64,000 nt of DNA from Verrucomicrobiota bacterium. Its GTDB lineage: Bacteria; Verrucomicrobiota; Verrucomicrobiia; Limisphaerales; PALSA-1396. Where the stretch lies: assembly GCA_016200005.1 (NCBI GenBank), contig JACQFP010000064.1:103990-167989 (forward strand). The letters run 5' to 3'. This document shows positions 29,342 through 37,967 of the stretch, piece after piece. The first letter of the stretch is position 1. The number at the start of each line of letters is the position of its first letter. Under the pieces are notes generated by a model. That model was not told where the DNA came from. It worked only from the letters and a program-made list of their open reading frames with translations, and searched no databases. Made by a program: the position numbers and the translations under genes.

Positions 29342-30442
29342 TCAAGACGCATGGGCCGTGGGAAGTTTCACGGTAACCGCCGTGCCCGCGCCCTGCGCGC
29401 TTTGAATGGAAAGTGTTCCTCCGTGCAACTCCGTGAGCCGCTTGGCAATGGCCAACCCCAAACCAAGCCCCTGCTGTTCGTGTAACTTGCGCTCAAACTG
29501 CATGTACGCGCCGACCTTGGTGATTTGTTCCGTGGAAAAACCGCGCCCGCGATCACTGATGGTCAACGTCGCCAGGCCGGGAGAAAACCCAAGGGTGACG
29601 CGAATCCGCGTGCCGGCCTTGGAAAACTTGAAGGCGTTGATCAACAACTCATCGATTATTTTGGTCAGGTATTCTTCCGAAATGGCGACCGATCCATCCG
29701 TCAGCTCCAGAGCCAGATCGGTCGGCCGGCCCGTGATCTCCGCCTGTTTTTCGGCGCAGCGCTTGATGACGTTCGCCGCATTCACGGTACGCTTCATCCG
29801 CAGCGTAACGGCTCGTTGGGAGTCGGTGGCCATGACTTCGACCTGCGTATAAATCAAAAAGTTTTCGATCAACCGTTCCAGACGTTTGCCCGATTCGTGA
29901 ATGGTCTTTCCCATCTCCGCAATTTCCCCCGGCGGCAACATTCCGGCATCTGCGCTGAGAATTTCTCCGTACGCCAGAATGCCATTGAGCGGCGTGCGCA
30001 ATTCGTGCGGCAGCATCAGGCTGATGTTGTCGCGCAAATCGGTCAGTTTCTTTTCCGCCTCCTCACGGAGCGCTTGCGCCTTCTTGAGCCGCGCTTCGAC
30101 GGCGGCGTAAAGTTCAGTGATGCTGAATGGCTTGGGCAAGTAATCGTCCGCGCCCAGTTCCATCCCGTGACGCATGCCGGAGTTGTCGGCCATGCCCGTC
30201 ATCAATATGAACGGAATCGAATTGGTCGCCGGTTCATTGCGCAGCGAGGACAACGTCGCGTACCCATTCATCTGATCCATGTTCACGTCGCAGAGAATCA
30301 GGTCCGGCGTTTCCGTCCGCGCCAATTCAACACCGGTGATGCCGTTCGTGGCCTCCACGACCTCGAACCCCCGTTGATGCAAGGCCGCCACCATCATCTC
30401 CCGCAACTCTGCTTCGTCATCGATGACCAGAATTTTTTTCAT
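29342..30442 (-). CDS. Hybrid two-component protein: N-terminal receiver plus histidine kinase
   Basis: Start at ATG 30442 (366 residues); upstream extension lacks domain features. The receiver domain (1-120) has D52 as phospho-acceptor in LILCDVNMD and K104 in YLPKPF. The HisKA segment has H146 in LPHELRTPLNGIL. The ATPase domain has the N-box ELLINAFKFSKAG, G1 ISDRGRGFS and G2 GLGLGLAIAK. No membrane segment or input domain is present, so it is a cytoplasmic kinase probably controlled by phosphorylation of its own receiver. No partner is adjacent. Confidence 0.9.
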   Translation of the reverse strand: MKKILVIDDEAELREMMVAALHQRGFEVVEATNGITGVELARTETPDLILCDVNMDQMNGYATLSSLRNEPATNSIPFILMTGMADNSGMRHGMELGADDYLPKPFSITELYAAVEARLKKAQALREEAEKKLTDLRDNISLMLPHELRTPLNGILAYGEILSADAGMLPPGEIAEMGKTIHESGKRLERLIENFLIYTQVEVMATDSQRAVTLRMKRTVNAANVIKRCAEKQAEITGRPTDLALELTDGSVAISEEYLTKIIDELLINAFKFSKAGTRIRVTLGFSPGLATLTISDRGRGFSTEQITKVGAYMQFERKLHEQQGLGLGLAIAKRLTELHGGTLSIQSAQGAGTAVTVKLPTAHAS

Positions 30443-30599
30443 AGTTTCACCGTTGGCGTAAAAATATGCCGCCAGGTTTGGTTTTGTCCACTTTGATTCT
30501 TGGTTTTGAAGCGAACGGGCCGCCTCCTGGCCCGTGGTACGGCAGTTTGCGGAATAGTTGATGATAATAACGGCCTCCAAATGCCGCGGCCCGACCGGT

Positions 30600-31364
30600 T
30601 CAAGGTTTGACCGCCCCAAAAACCGTTTGCAACAGGTCGGTCGTGCGGGCCACCGGGTTTTCACGGATGCGCTTTTCTTCCTCGGCAATTTTGATAAACA
30701 GGCCGTCCAGCGCCTTGCGCGTGACGTAGGCGTCAATATCCATTGAATCCTTGTTGAGCAGCGAATTGCCGAGGCCGCCACCGAAATTCGCTTTTGCCAT
30801 CATCTGTTTGTAACTGCTGGTCACGCCGGTTTGTTCCGTGGCCTTCTTCACGATGGGCAGGAACCGCTCGTAAAGATTGGTTTCGCTGGTGCGCCGGAAA
30901 TATTGCGTGGCGGCGTTGTTGGTGCCGGTGAGGATGGCCCGGGCATCGGTCAAGGACATTTGCTTGATCGAATCACCCAGAACCGCGGCGGCTTGCGGCG
31001 TGGCCTGTTCGGCGGCGCGATTCATGGTGGTGACAAATTCATCAGCCAGTTTGTCCTGGCGCAAAGTGCGCAACGTCTTCTCCACCTTCTTCAAACTCTC
31101 CGGCATGGGAATCTTCACGCTGAGGTCGTTGAGAAAGCCGCCCTCCTTGCCGAGTGACCCCACAGCCTGTTGCACGCCCTTACCCAGCGCCTCCTTCAAC
31201 CCGCCGGCCATCTGTTCTTGCGAGAGTGCCGACGTGGAGGCGGGTAGATTTGAAGTTTGATTGGTGACTTTGCCGGTCTTAATTCCCAGTTTCTCCAGGA
31301 GATCGGCCCGGGCCGGATTTGACAAAAACATTGTAGCAAGCGTGAGCAGAATCAAGGCACGCAT
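30600..31364 (-). CDS. DUF4197 family secreted protein
   Basis: ATG 31364 opens a signal peptide (MRALILLTLATMFLSNPARA) and is preferred over 31406; 254 residues. The mature region contains GGLKEALGKGVQQAVGSLG, IPMPESLKKVEKTLRTL and the C-terminal DAYVTRKALDGLFIKIAEEE pattern of DUF4197. These proteins are periplasmic or outer-membrane-associated with unknown function. It is convergent with no close neighbour and follows the kinase region on the minus strand. Confidence 0.85.
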   Translation of the reverse strand: MRALILLTLATMFLSNPARADLLEKLGIKTGKVTNQTSNLPASTSALSQEQMAGGLKEALGKGVQQAVGSLGKEGGFLNDLSVKIPMPESLKKVEKTLRTLRQDKLADEFVTTMNRAAEQATPQAAAVLGDSIKQMSLTDARAILTGTNNAATQYFRRTSETNLYERFLPIVKKATEQTGVTSSYKQMMAKANFGGGLGNSLLNKDSMDIDAYVTRKALDGLFIKIAEEEKRIRENPVARTTDLLQTVFGAVKP

Positions 31365-31539
31365 GGTCGTTCTTTGAGTAAATGATTGAGCGAGACTGGC
31401 TGTCATTGGGTTCCTGTTTCACCGCGACACAAGAACAGACCACACCTGTCGCTTCAACGCAAATGCGAATGCTGTGGCGCTTCGGCCAGCCACGTTAACG
31501 GCGTGGTTCAAGGCAACGTGAAGTTGCCCCGCGAACGGG

Positions 31540-32832
31540 TCACGGCAAAGTCCGATTCAAGCGCGCCCGGTGATAGGCATGGCGTTGGGCTGCATTCATC
31601 CCGTCAAAATTCGGCGAGCCATCCGCGCGCTTGGGCCAGCTCGTAGCCGCTGAGGTAACGGGACGGACCTCGCTGCTCGCATTGTCCGCCTCGTTACCTC
31701 GGCGGCTACCCAAGCGTACTTCGTTTCGTACCTCCACCGTCGCGCGCCGCGCTACGCTCCCGTCATAACTCATCGCCTGGTCGGTGAGCTTGAGGTCGTC
31801 ATCGAGCGAGCGGTGCGGCTTGATGCCTTTGCCCTGAAGCACACCGTGGTAGGCGCGGACGGCTTCCTCCGGCGAGACCTTGCCGTCGGTGATAAGCCGC
31901 AGCATTTCGATGAAAGCCAGTTGATGCTCGGCGTGGTTGATCTTGCGGCCGAACAGCGCGACGCGCGCTCCGTATTTCTGCGCGTCGTGGATAAGCTTGA
32001 AGGCGTCGTAAGTCGTGCCCGCGCTTCCGCCGAGGATGCCGACCACGAGGTTCGGATCGTACTGCGCGAGTTCCTCCATCGCCTTCGGGCCGTGATAGAC
32101 AATCTTCAAGAAGATTGGCCGGCCAGACCCGGGCACGCCCGCCAGCGTGCGGAGGATGTTGTCGTTGATAAACTCGCCGAGCTTTTCCAGAGCGATGCCA
32201 CTGGCAACGTTCGGGTCGAAGACCTCAAGGAAATGCCGGAAACCTTTCCGCTCCGCCTCTTCACGAAATTCCTTGTACCAGAGCAGCGCCTCGCGGTCCT
32301 GATCGAGATCGTTGACGAAGGTGATCGAGTAAAGGCCGAGGTTCGCGCCGGGGAACTCACCAGAGCCGTCCCGTTCGCACTCCACTTCGCCGCATTGGAT
32401 ATGATCGATGCTCGCGCTGCGAAAAGGCTGGCTCGGCTCGCGCGTGTAACAACCGTGGCGCACCGCCCACACGTCGGTCGTGTCGTTCGCGCGGGCGGCG
32501 GGCGTGACGTGCGATTTTTTGAACAACCCTTCCCGGATCGTGAGTTGCTCATTCACGTAGGCGGACATGAGCATGATGTCCACGAGGCCCTGGTGAACCA
32601 CCTCTCGAATGATGTCGAGAAACTCCGGCAAATTGCGATAGCCGAACTCCTCGCGACTCCAGACTTCGGGGGAAAAGTGCGCCGGTTGCGCGCCGCGTCG
32701 CGCCAGATAACCCCGTGGTCCCGGCGAACGCACCCCAAACGCCATGTCCGCATCCTTCGCGTCGGCGATGATGAACGAGCGCGACGAGCGGCTGGCTTTG
32801 ATTTCGGCGAGTTTGCTATCGAGGGATTTCAT
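31540..32832 (-). CDS. DhnA/LacD-like class I aldolase-type TIM barrel protein at the end of the BMC operon
   Basis: Start at ATG 32832 (MKSLDSKLAEIKASR; 430 residues). A barrel pattern is visible: FIIADAKDADMAFG, VDIMLMSAYVNEQL, HFLEVFDPN, RPIFLKIVYHGPKAMEELAQ and VVGILGGSAGTTYDAFKLIH. The Lys in FLKIVYHG is a candidate Schiff-base residue as in LacD/DhnA aldolases. Last gene of the minus-strand BMC run, 97 bases after the dehydrogenase. The inferred role is in sugar-phosphate cleavage or handling for the compartment. A palindromic element adds about 22 residues near the C-terminus (31643-31709). The true catalytic activity is uncertain. Confidence 0.65.
   Translation of the reverse strand: MKSLDSKLAEIKASRSSRSFIIADAKDADMAFGVRSPGPRGYLARRGAQPAHFSPEVWSREEFGYRNLPEFLDIIREVVHQGLVDIMLMSAYVNEQLTIREGLFKKSHVTPAARANDTTDVWAVRHGCYTREPSQPFRSASIDHIQCGEVECERDGSGEFPGANLGLYSITFVNDLDQDREALLWYKEFREEAERKGFRHFLEVFDPNVASGIALEKLGEFINDNILRTLAGVPGSGRPIFLKIVYHGPKAMEELAQYDPNLVVGILGGSAGTTYDAFKLIHDAQKYGARVALFGRKINHAEHQLAFIEMLRLITDGKVSPEEAVRAYHGVLQGKGIKPHRSLDDDLKLTDQAMSYDGSVARRATVEVRNEVRLGSRRGNEADNASSEVRPVTSAATSWPKRADGSPNFDGMNAAQRHAYHRARLNRTLP
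31643..31709. repeat. Palindromic element embedded in frame in the DhnA-like gene
   Basis: GTAGCCGCTGAGGTAACG (31643-31660) pairs with CGTTACCTCGGCGGCTAC (31692-31709), 18-bp arms with one mismatch. The inserted peptide is Arg/Ser/Glu-rich and unlike the rest of the barrel protein. It belongs with the GTAGCCG-type elements at 18962 and 47638. Confidence 0.85.
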
Positions 32833-32841
32833 GGGAGGGAT

Positions 32842-32924
32842 ACAAATACCCAAGGACCCAAATACCCAAACACCCAGGCTTGCGCTCGGCTACTTGGGTA
32901 CTTGGGTATTTGGGTAATTTGGTG
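32842..32924. repeat. Word-built inverted repeat between BMC genes (TACCCAA words)
   Basis: The left arm is made of ACCCAAATACCCAAACACCC-type words and the right arm of their complements (CTTGGGTACTTGGGTATTTG). It fills the space between the dehydrogenase stop and the DhnA-like start. Confidence 0.75.
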
Positions 32925-32929
32925 TTCCA

Positions 32930-33856
32930 TCACGCTTTTACTTTCGCCAACGTCTCCTTCAGCGCCCGCGCCGAGCCTTGCAACGCCATCAGCTCCTTCG
33001 GCCAAAGCTTAATTTCAACGTGCTTTTGAACGCCCGAGCGGCCCACCACAGACGGGACGCTCAAGCAGATGTCGCGAATGTCGTAGTCGCCCTGGACGAG
33101 CGACGATACCGGCAACAGCGATCGTTTATTCAACAGCACGGCATGAATGACGTCCCGGATGGCGATCCCGACGGCCCAACCCGCGCCGCCCTTGCGCTTG
33201 ATCACTTCCGCGCCGCTGCCTTTGGTGCGCTCGAAGACGGCACTCTGGAAACCCGGCGAACATTCGGGCAGACCGGCGAGCGGCAGTCCGTTGACCGTCG
33301 CACTCGACCAGACCGGCAACATGGAATCGCCGTGTTCGCCGAGAATGAGAGCCTTCACCTGCGTGGGAGCAAGCTTGAGTTCCTCTGCGATGAATGAACT
33401 GAAGCGCGAGCTGTCGAGCATCGTACCCAAGCCATAAACCTGCCGCCACGGAAGTCCAAGCCGTTGCACCGCGAGCTGTGTAAGGATGTCCACCGGGTTC
33501 GACACGACGAAAACATGCGCGTCCGTTTTCATGCCCGCGGATTTGATGCTGTCGAGGATTTGAACGAACAGCGCAACGTTCCGATTGATGAGGTCGAGAC
33601 GCGATTCATCCGGTTTGCGGCGCAGTCCAGCAGTGATCAGGAAGATATCGCTGTCAGCGGCGCGGGCGTAATCGCCGGCATAAATCTTCTGGTCACCCGC
33701 GAACGCGCTGCCGTGTAACAGATCGAGCGCTTCGCCCTCGGCCATGTCCTTGTTGGCATCGAGGATTTGCAGTTCGGCCACCAGCCCGCCGCATTGCAGA
33801 GCGAACGCCGCGCAGCTTCCTACCCGACCGCCTCCGCCAATGATGGTTACTTTCAT
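32930..33856 (-). CDS. Malate/L-lactate dehydrogenase family protein of the BMC operon
   Basis: ATG 33856 gives 308 residues, normal for the family. The NAD site GGGGRVGS is at 7-14, the catalytic His is H175 in GEHGDSM, and NPVDILTQ is conserved. Around the substrate loop AGLRRKPDESR, Arg80 aligns with the Arg of malate dehydrogenases rather than the Gln of lactate dehydrogenases. In Planctomycete-type BMC operons a member of this family is proposed to recycle NAD+/NADH for the aldehyde dehydrogenase, possibly by reducing lactaldehyde. It lies downstream of the aldolase gene. Confidence 0.88.
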   Translation of the reverse strand: MKVTIIGGGGRVGSCAAFALQCGGLVAELQILDANKDMAEGEALDLLHGSAFAGDQKIYAGDYARAADSDIFLITAGLRRKPDESRLDLINRNVALFVQILDSIKSAGMKTDAHVFVVSNPVDILTQLAVQRLGLPWRQVYGLGTMLDSSRFSSFIAEELKLAPTQVKALILGEHGDSMLPVWSSATVNGLPLAGLPECSPGFQSAVFERTKGSGAEVIKRKGGAGWAVGIAIRDVIHAVLLNKRSLLPVSSLVQGDYDIRDICLSVPSVVGRSGVQKHVEIKLWPKELMALQGSARALKETLAKVKA

Positions 33857-33863
33857 GCGAAAC

Positions 33864-33998
33864 AAGCTCCAAATTCCAAGCTCCAAGCACCATAGAAACT
33901 CCAAACTCCAAACTCGGAGCATCGCTCTCCGGATGACTCTAGGAGGATTGATGCTTGGTGCTTCTCTGGAGGTTGGATGTTGGTGCTTGGTGCTTTCA
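33864..33998. repeat. Word-built inverted repeat between BMC genes (CTCCAA/TTGGAG words)
   Basis: The left arm consists of CTCCAAATTCCAAGCTCCAA-type words and the right arm of GATGCTTGGTGCTTC and GGAGGTTGGATGTTGG words. It separates the aldolase stop from the dehydrogenase start and could fold into a long imperfect hairpin in the operon mRNA. Confidence 0.75.
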
Positions 33999-34001
33999 CT
34001 T

Positions 34002-35066
34002 TCACGATTTTGAATCAGCCAACTGCGCTAAGATTTGATCCGTGATCGCTTTCACGGCAGCTTCGGCTTCCGTGTCGAATGAGGCGGCGGGCGACTGAGT
34101 GCCGGGCACGGCGCAAGTAACGCCGGGGCGCCACTCGTCATTGTCGCACAGCTCGCATTCCTTGAGTCCGAAACGCGGGTCGGGAATGCCGAGACTTTGC
34201 TTGATCTTCAACAAGTCCTGAAGCTGCTCCGGTGTCATAGTCTGCGCCGGTTTGCCGAGTTGCGCGCTTACCAGGACGGTGCGGCAATACGCCTCAAGGA
34301 TTTCCATCTTGAAGTACGCGTCCTCCACATTGTTGTGGCTCCAGGAAACGACGCCGTGGTTCGCCATCAGAATCGTGTTGTGTTTGTCCACCAGGTCGGC
34401 GACGAGCTTGCCCATTTCCGGCGTGCCGGGCGTGCGATACGGCGCAACGGCGACCGACGAGAACACTTCGTACTCCGGAATCATGCACGTAGGCGGCACT
34501 AATCCGGCGACGGCGAAGCCGGTGCTGTATGGCGGATGGCAATGGCACGTCGCCACGGCTTTTGGCTGGCGCTTCATGATCTGGAGGTGCATTAGGATTT
34601 CGCTCGTGCGCTTCTTCGCGCCGCAAAGTTGATTGCCCTCGAAATCCACGAGGCACATGTCCTCGGGCTTCATGAAGCCTTTGCTCACCAAGGTGGGTGT
34701 GCAGAGCGCAATGTCTTCGCCGACGCGGATCGCGATGTTGCCGCCATTGCCGTCCACATAGGCGCGTTGCCACAAGCGGCGCCCGATTTCGCAGAGCTGT
34801 TCTTTCAACGCGTGGCAGTAGGGTGAGTTGAACAACGCTTCCAACTCGGCCTTTGCGGATTTGGAATTTAGCGGCTTGGCGGGCGCCGTCGTGATGGTGG
34901 CGAGGCTCGCTGCGCCGGAGGAACGACCCCCGCCGTTGTGCCGGTGCTTGTCGCGGAGGAGGTCCTTCGCGGACGGCGTATAGATTGCGTCAGCAGGCAG
35001 GCTTTTCAAGTCGCCGCCTTTGGCCAGCAAATCTTCGATGTCCCGGGCGCTGATGACGGTGTTCAT
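34002..35066 (-). CDS. Class II aldolase (L-fuculose/L-rhamnulose-phosphate aldolase type), BMC cargo
   Basis: 354 residues. The N-terminus has ISARDIEDLLAKGGDLKSLP, a short helix likely used for encapsulation, followed by a Gly/Ala-rich linker. The aldolase core (about 75-290) shows GNGGNIAIRVG, TCHCHPP and ANHGVVSW, providing zinc-binding histidines, and TSEILMHLQIMK. The C-terminus (EAEAAVKAITDQILAQLADS) is a second amphipathic helix. The known family reaction cleaves the ketose 1-phosphate to DHAP and lactaldehyde, feeding the aldehyde dehydrogenase. Its ATG overlaps the stop of the preceding BMC-P gene by 4 bases, so they are translationally coupled. Confidence 0.9.
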   Translation of the reverse strand: MNTVISARDIEDLLAKGGDLKSLPADAIYTPSAKDLLRDKHRHNGGGRSSGAASLATITTAPAKPLNSKSAKAELEALFNSPYCHALKEQLCEIGRRLWQRAYVDGNGGNIAIRVGEDIALCTPTLVSKGFMKPEDMCLVDFEGNQLCGAKKRTSEILMHLQIMKRQPKAVATCHCHPPYSTGFAVAGLVPPTCMIPEYEVFSSVAVAPYRTPGTPEMGKLVADLVDKHNTILMANHGVVSWSHNNVEDAYFKMEILEAYCRTVLVSAQLGKPAQTMTPEQLQDLLKIKQSLGIPDPRFGLKECELCDNDEWRPGVTCAVPGTQSPAASFDTEAEAAVKAITDQILAQLADSKS

Positions 35067-35365
35067 TTATGAGGGTTGTAAAAAATATCGTCCACGAGCG
35101 CCGCGTTGATGGCGTCGATGGGCGTTGGCAGCTCGAACGGTTGCGCTGCCTCGCGTCCCTCGACGTAGCCGATGGTCTGGCCGACGCCACCGCCCAGCGC
35201 ATCGTAAACCACCAGGCTTGGGTCCTTGCTCAGCCCAGGGGGTGTTTCACTGCCGCGCTGGTAATGCTCGCGTGTGAACGGTGACACGATGAGCCAGCGC
35301 GCGCCGACGAGTTCTGGCACGACTTTGTTTAAGGTGACACGACCGATGACAGCGCCGAGTTTCAT
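35063..35365 (-). CDS. BMC-P (EutN/CcmL) shell pentamer protein
   Basis: ATG 35365, 100 residues. The EutN/CcmL fold signature starts with MKLGAVIGRVTLNKVVPELV and includes VVYDALGGGVGQTIGYVEG. Five copies form a pentamer that caps icosahedral vertices of the shell. It overlaps the aldolase start by 4 bases. It is one of three BMC-P genes, as in other Planctomycete/Verrucomicrobia loci. Confidence 0.93.
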   Translation of the reverse strand: MKLGAVIGRVTLNKVVPELVGARWLIVSPFTREHYQRGSETPPGLSKDPSLVVYDALGGGVGQTIGYVEGREAAQPFELPTPIDAINAALVDDIFYNPHK

Positions 35366-35371
35366 GTTAAA

Positions 35372-35505
35372 GAAGCTCCACGCATCAACATGCAAGCACC
35401 AGAGAAATTCCAAACACCAAATTCCAAGAGATGCACCCGCGACGCCAACTTGGTGCTTGAAGTTTGGTCTTTCTCTGGAGCTTGGAGTTTGGATGTTGAT
35501 GCTTT
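35372..35505. repeat. Word-built inverted repeat between two BMC-P genes
   Basis: The left arm has AGCTCCACGCATCAACATGC and TTCCAAACACCAAATTCC; the right arm has TGGTGCTTGAAGTTTGG and CTGGAGCTTGGAGTTTGG. It uses the same words as the element at 33864-33998. Confidence 0.75.
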
Positions 35506-35783
35506 CATACTGGCACCCCCGTTTTCATTTCATCGACAACCCCGATGACTATCCAACGCGCGGGACTTTTTTGATCACCGACGGCGTTGCGCGCGGCGGC
35601 GCCATCGGAGGAAATCACCACGCGTTGATGCATACCGGCACCGTGCGGATCGATGACCACCTGCGGCGCACCTTCGGGTTCGCCGGCGTCGCTGATCGGC
35701 TGGCAAATCACGAACCGCCACCCCTCGAAGCTCGGATGTTTTCGAGTGGCGACCACATTGCCTTCAACGCGAGCGAGGAGCAT
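35505..35783 (-). CDS. BMC-P (EutN/CcmL) shell pentamer protein
   Basis: 92 residues. It begins MLLARVEGNVVATRKHPSFE and contains DPHGAGMHQRVVISSDGAAA and WIVIGVVDEM, the conserved EutN/CcmL framework. It starts 3 bases after the aldehyde dehydrogenase stop, so the two are tightly coupled. It is followed by a word-built inverted repeat, then the next BMC-P gene. Confidence 0.93.
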   Translation of the reverse strand: MLLARVEGNVVATRKHPSFEGWRFVICQPISDAGEPEGAPQVVIDPHGAGMHQRVVISSDGAAARNAVGDQKSPARWIVIGVVDEMKTGVPV

Positions 35784-35786
35784 GGC

Positions 35787-37286
35787 TCAATAGATTCGAA
35801 GATTGTCCACCATCACACAGCGCCTCACGCGAGTGAAGGTGCGCGGGTTCGTCACGCCCTCGCCCGTCGGCGTCGCAATTGAATAACTCAAATAGCCTTC
35901 GCCGCCGAGTCCGAGACCGGTCATGCACGAACCGTTCTTGATGAACAACGTCGTGTCCAGCGCGCGGCCCATCGCGGTCATCGCCTCGACGTCGTGTGAG
36001 TGAATGATGCTCGTGTGTTTGTAACCGTGCTCGGCTTCGAGCGAATGCGCCACCCCTTCCTCCAGGCTTTTCACACGCACGATCGGCAAGAACGGCATCA
36101 TCTGTTCCTCGACCACGAACGGATGATCGGCGTCCGTCTCGGCGAAAAGTAGTTGCGTGCCGGAAGGGATGTTCACGCCCGCGGCCTTCGCCAGCACGAC
36201 GGGGTCTTTGCCAATGAAATCCTTGTTCACCGACGCGTGGGCGCAACCACCGGCCTGCCCTTCCTTGAACGTGAACGCCGCTTTCGTCAATGCGTCGAGT
36301 TGAGAATTGGTCAACTTCACCGCGCCGTTCTGTTCCATCTGCGACATCAACTTGTCGGCGATGACTTCGAGCGCAAACACTTCCTTCTCGCCGATGCAAA
36401 GCAAGTTATTGTCGTAGGCCGCGCCTTGAATGATAGCCTTGGCCGCGCGCTTCAAGCAGGCAGTGTCATCGACATACACTGGCGGGTTGCCGGGACCGGC
36501 GCAGATGGCGCGCTTGCCGGTCTGCATCGCAGCCTTAACGACGCCAGGGCCGCCGGTGACGAGCAATAGGCGCACGACCTCGTGCTTGCACATCGCGGCG
36601 AAACTCTCCATCGACGGCTTCTCGATGATCGTGGCGATGTTCTCGATGCCGGTCTCGCGGTAGATGGCTTCGTTGTAAGCGCGAACGGCAACGGCCGCGC
36701 AACGCGAAGCCGCGGGGTGTGGGTTGAACACTGCGGCGTTACCAGCGGCAACGATATTCACGATGTTGCCGCTGAGCGTAGGAATCGAATGGGTGCTGGG
36801 CGTGACGGCTCCAACAACGCCGAAGGGTGTGTATTCTTCGAGCGTGATGCCGTGGTCACCGCTGCGCGCCTCCGGGCGAAGCCACTCAACACCGGGCACG
36901 AGTTTGAGGATCTTCAGCTTCTCTATTTTGTGGTCGAGGCGACCGATTTTCGTTTCGTCGAGTTCGAGCTTGCCCCACGCCTCGGCGTTCGAGTCCGCCA
37001 TCGCCTTGATGATTTCAACAATCTTCACGCGCGCTGTGACACCCTTCTCCTGGAGTTGCAGGAAGGATTCGTGAGCGGCGGCACAGGCTTCATTGGCATC
37101 CGCAAACACGCCGAACTTACCACGCAGCGCTGGCGCTCTTGAGCTCGCGACTTTGCCACCGCAACCGCATGACGAATCAGCGGAGGCAGCGGCCGGAGCC
37201 ACCTTCGTTACAACCGGCGCTCCACCGAGGCGGCCAAGTACTTCGGCGACGACATCGCGAATCAAAGTTTCATTCACAGCGCTCAT
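35787..37286 (-). CDS. CoA-acylating aldehyde dehydrogenase (PduP/EutE type), BMC cargo
   Basis: 499 residues. The N-terminal ETLIRDVVAEVLGRLGG is an amphipathic helix typical of BMC encapsulation, followed by an Ala/Pro linker with a CGCGG motif. The catalytic Cys is C297 in YDNNLLCIGEKE; other family features are PFGVVGAVTPSTHSIPT, GPGNPPVYVDD and NGSCMTGLGLGGEGY. The enzyme oxidises an aldehyde (here probably lactaldehyde) to its acyl-CoA with NAD+ inside the shell. It lies directly before a BMC-P gene. Confidence 0.94.
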   Translation of the reverse strand: MSAVNETLIRDVVAEVLGRLGGAPVVTKVAPAAASADSSCGCGGKVASSRAPALRGKFGVFADANEACAAAHESFLQLQEKGVTARVKIVEIIKAMADSNAEAWGKLELDETKIGRLDHKIEKLKILKLVPGVEWLRPEARSGDHGITLEEYTPFGVVGAVTPSTHSIPTLSGNIVNIVAAGNAAVFNPHPAASRCAAVAVRAYNEAIYRETGIENIATIIEKPSMESFAAMCKHEVVRLLLVTGGPGVVKAAMQTGKRAICAGPGNPPVYVDDTACLKRAAKAIIQGAAYDNNLLCIGEKEVFALEVIADKLMSQMEQNGAVKLTNSQLDALTKAAFTFKEGQAGGCAHASVNKDFIGKDPVVLAKAAGVNIPSGTQLLFAETDADHPFVVEEQMMPFLPIVRVKSLEEGVAHSLEAEHGYKHTSIIHSHDVEAMTAMGRALDTTLFIKNGSCMTGLGLGGEGYLSYSIATPTGEGVTNPRTFTRVRRCVMVDNLRIY

Positions 37287-37339
37287 GAATCATTGGTCTT
37301 GAAATACGTTTTTTTTGAAGCAAGATAATCGCATTAAGT

Positions 37340-37564
37340 ATGTCCCAAGCCATCCAACTTGAAGTGGAGATGCCGGGCGATCTGGCAAAGTTTCGATTGC
37401 CCAAAGGAGTGCAGAAGCGCCTCCGCAATCTGCTCGACAAACAAGACCAGGGCAGCCGCCTGACGCCCGCTGAGAAACGCGAGGCCGAGGGCTTGGTTGA
37501 TCTCGCCGAACTTCTTTCACTCCTCCGTCTGCGTTCGCGGCGTTTGAACGGTCGTCGTTCCTGA
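37340..37564 (+). CDS. Small hypothetical protein on the opposite strand inside the BMC operon
   Basis: 74 residues (LPKGVQKRLRNLLDKQDQGS, then LTPAEKREAEGLVDLAELLS and LLRLRSRRL). The LTPAE...EAEGLVDLAELLSLLRLR pattern is found in small antitoxin-like or uncharacterised proteins, so it is taken as a real gene. It runs against the BMC genes, in the gap between the aldehyde dehydrogenase and a BMC-P gene. An AT-rich stretch at 37287-37339 could carry divergent promoters. No partner toxin is seen. Confidence 0.6.
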   Translation: MSQAIQLEVEMPGDLAKFRLPKGVQKRLRNLLDKQDQGSRLTPAEKREAEGLVDLAELLSLLRLRSRRLNGRRS

Positions 37565-37653
37565 TCTGCCATTGCGCGGAAGACACCCGCCGCCCAAGTA
37601 TTTGTGATCGCGACCACCGGACTGTTTGCGTCTTCGTCATCTGAATCTCCAGT

Positions 37654-37965
37654 TCATTGCTTCGCGTTGTAGATTTGTTTCCCCAGCACATCCACAGCGT
37701 CCACGATGCCGATAATGACGGCGTCCACCGGCGCGTCTTTCATGCCGCCGGCGAGCCGGGCGCTGCTGCCCTGGCAAAACATGACCAGTTCGCCGAGGCC
37801 CGCGCCGAGGGAGTCCACAGCCACAATGGTGTTCGCGCCGGGACGGAACTTTCCCGGGTCTTTGTCATCCACCAATTGGGGGCGCAGCAGCAGCAGCTTG
37901 CGGCCGTTGATGCTGGCCTCTTTCTTGGTTGAAACGACTGAGCCTTCGACTTTAGCGAGGAACAT
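37654..37965 (-). CDS. BMC-P (EutN/CcmL) shell pentamer protein
   Basis: 103 residues with the usual start MFLAKVEGSVVSTKKEASIN and the conserved VAVDSLGAGLGELVMFCQGS and VIIGIVDAVDV. It is the third BMC-P of the locus. It lies downstream of a BMC-H gene and upstream of the plus-strand small gene, which separates it from the aldehyde dehydrogenase. Confidence 0.94.
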   Translation of the reverse strand: MFLAKVEGSVVSTKKEASINGRKLLLLRPQLVDDKDPGKFRPGANTIVAVDSLGAGLGELVMFCQGSSARLAGGMKDAPVDAVIIGIVDAVDVLGKQIYNAKQ

Positions 37966-37967
37966 AA

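Noticed and set aside
37290..37691. A 133-codon minus-strand frame between BMC genes
   Set aside because: It overlaps the better-supported plus-strand 74-residue gene and has a low-complexity, shadow-like product.
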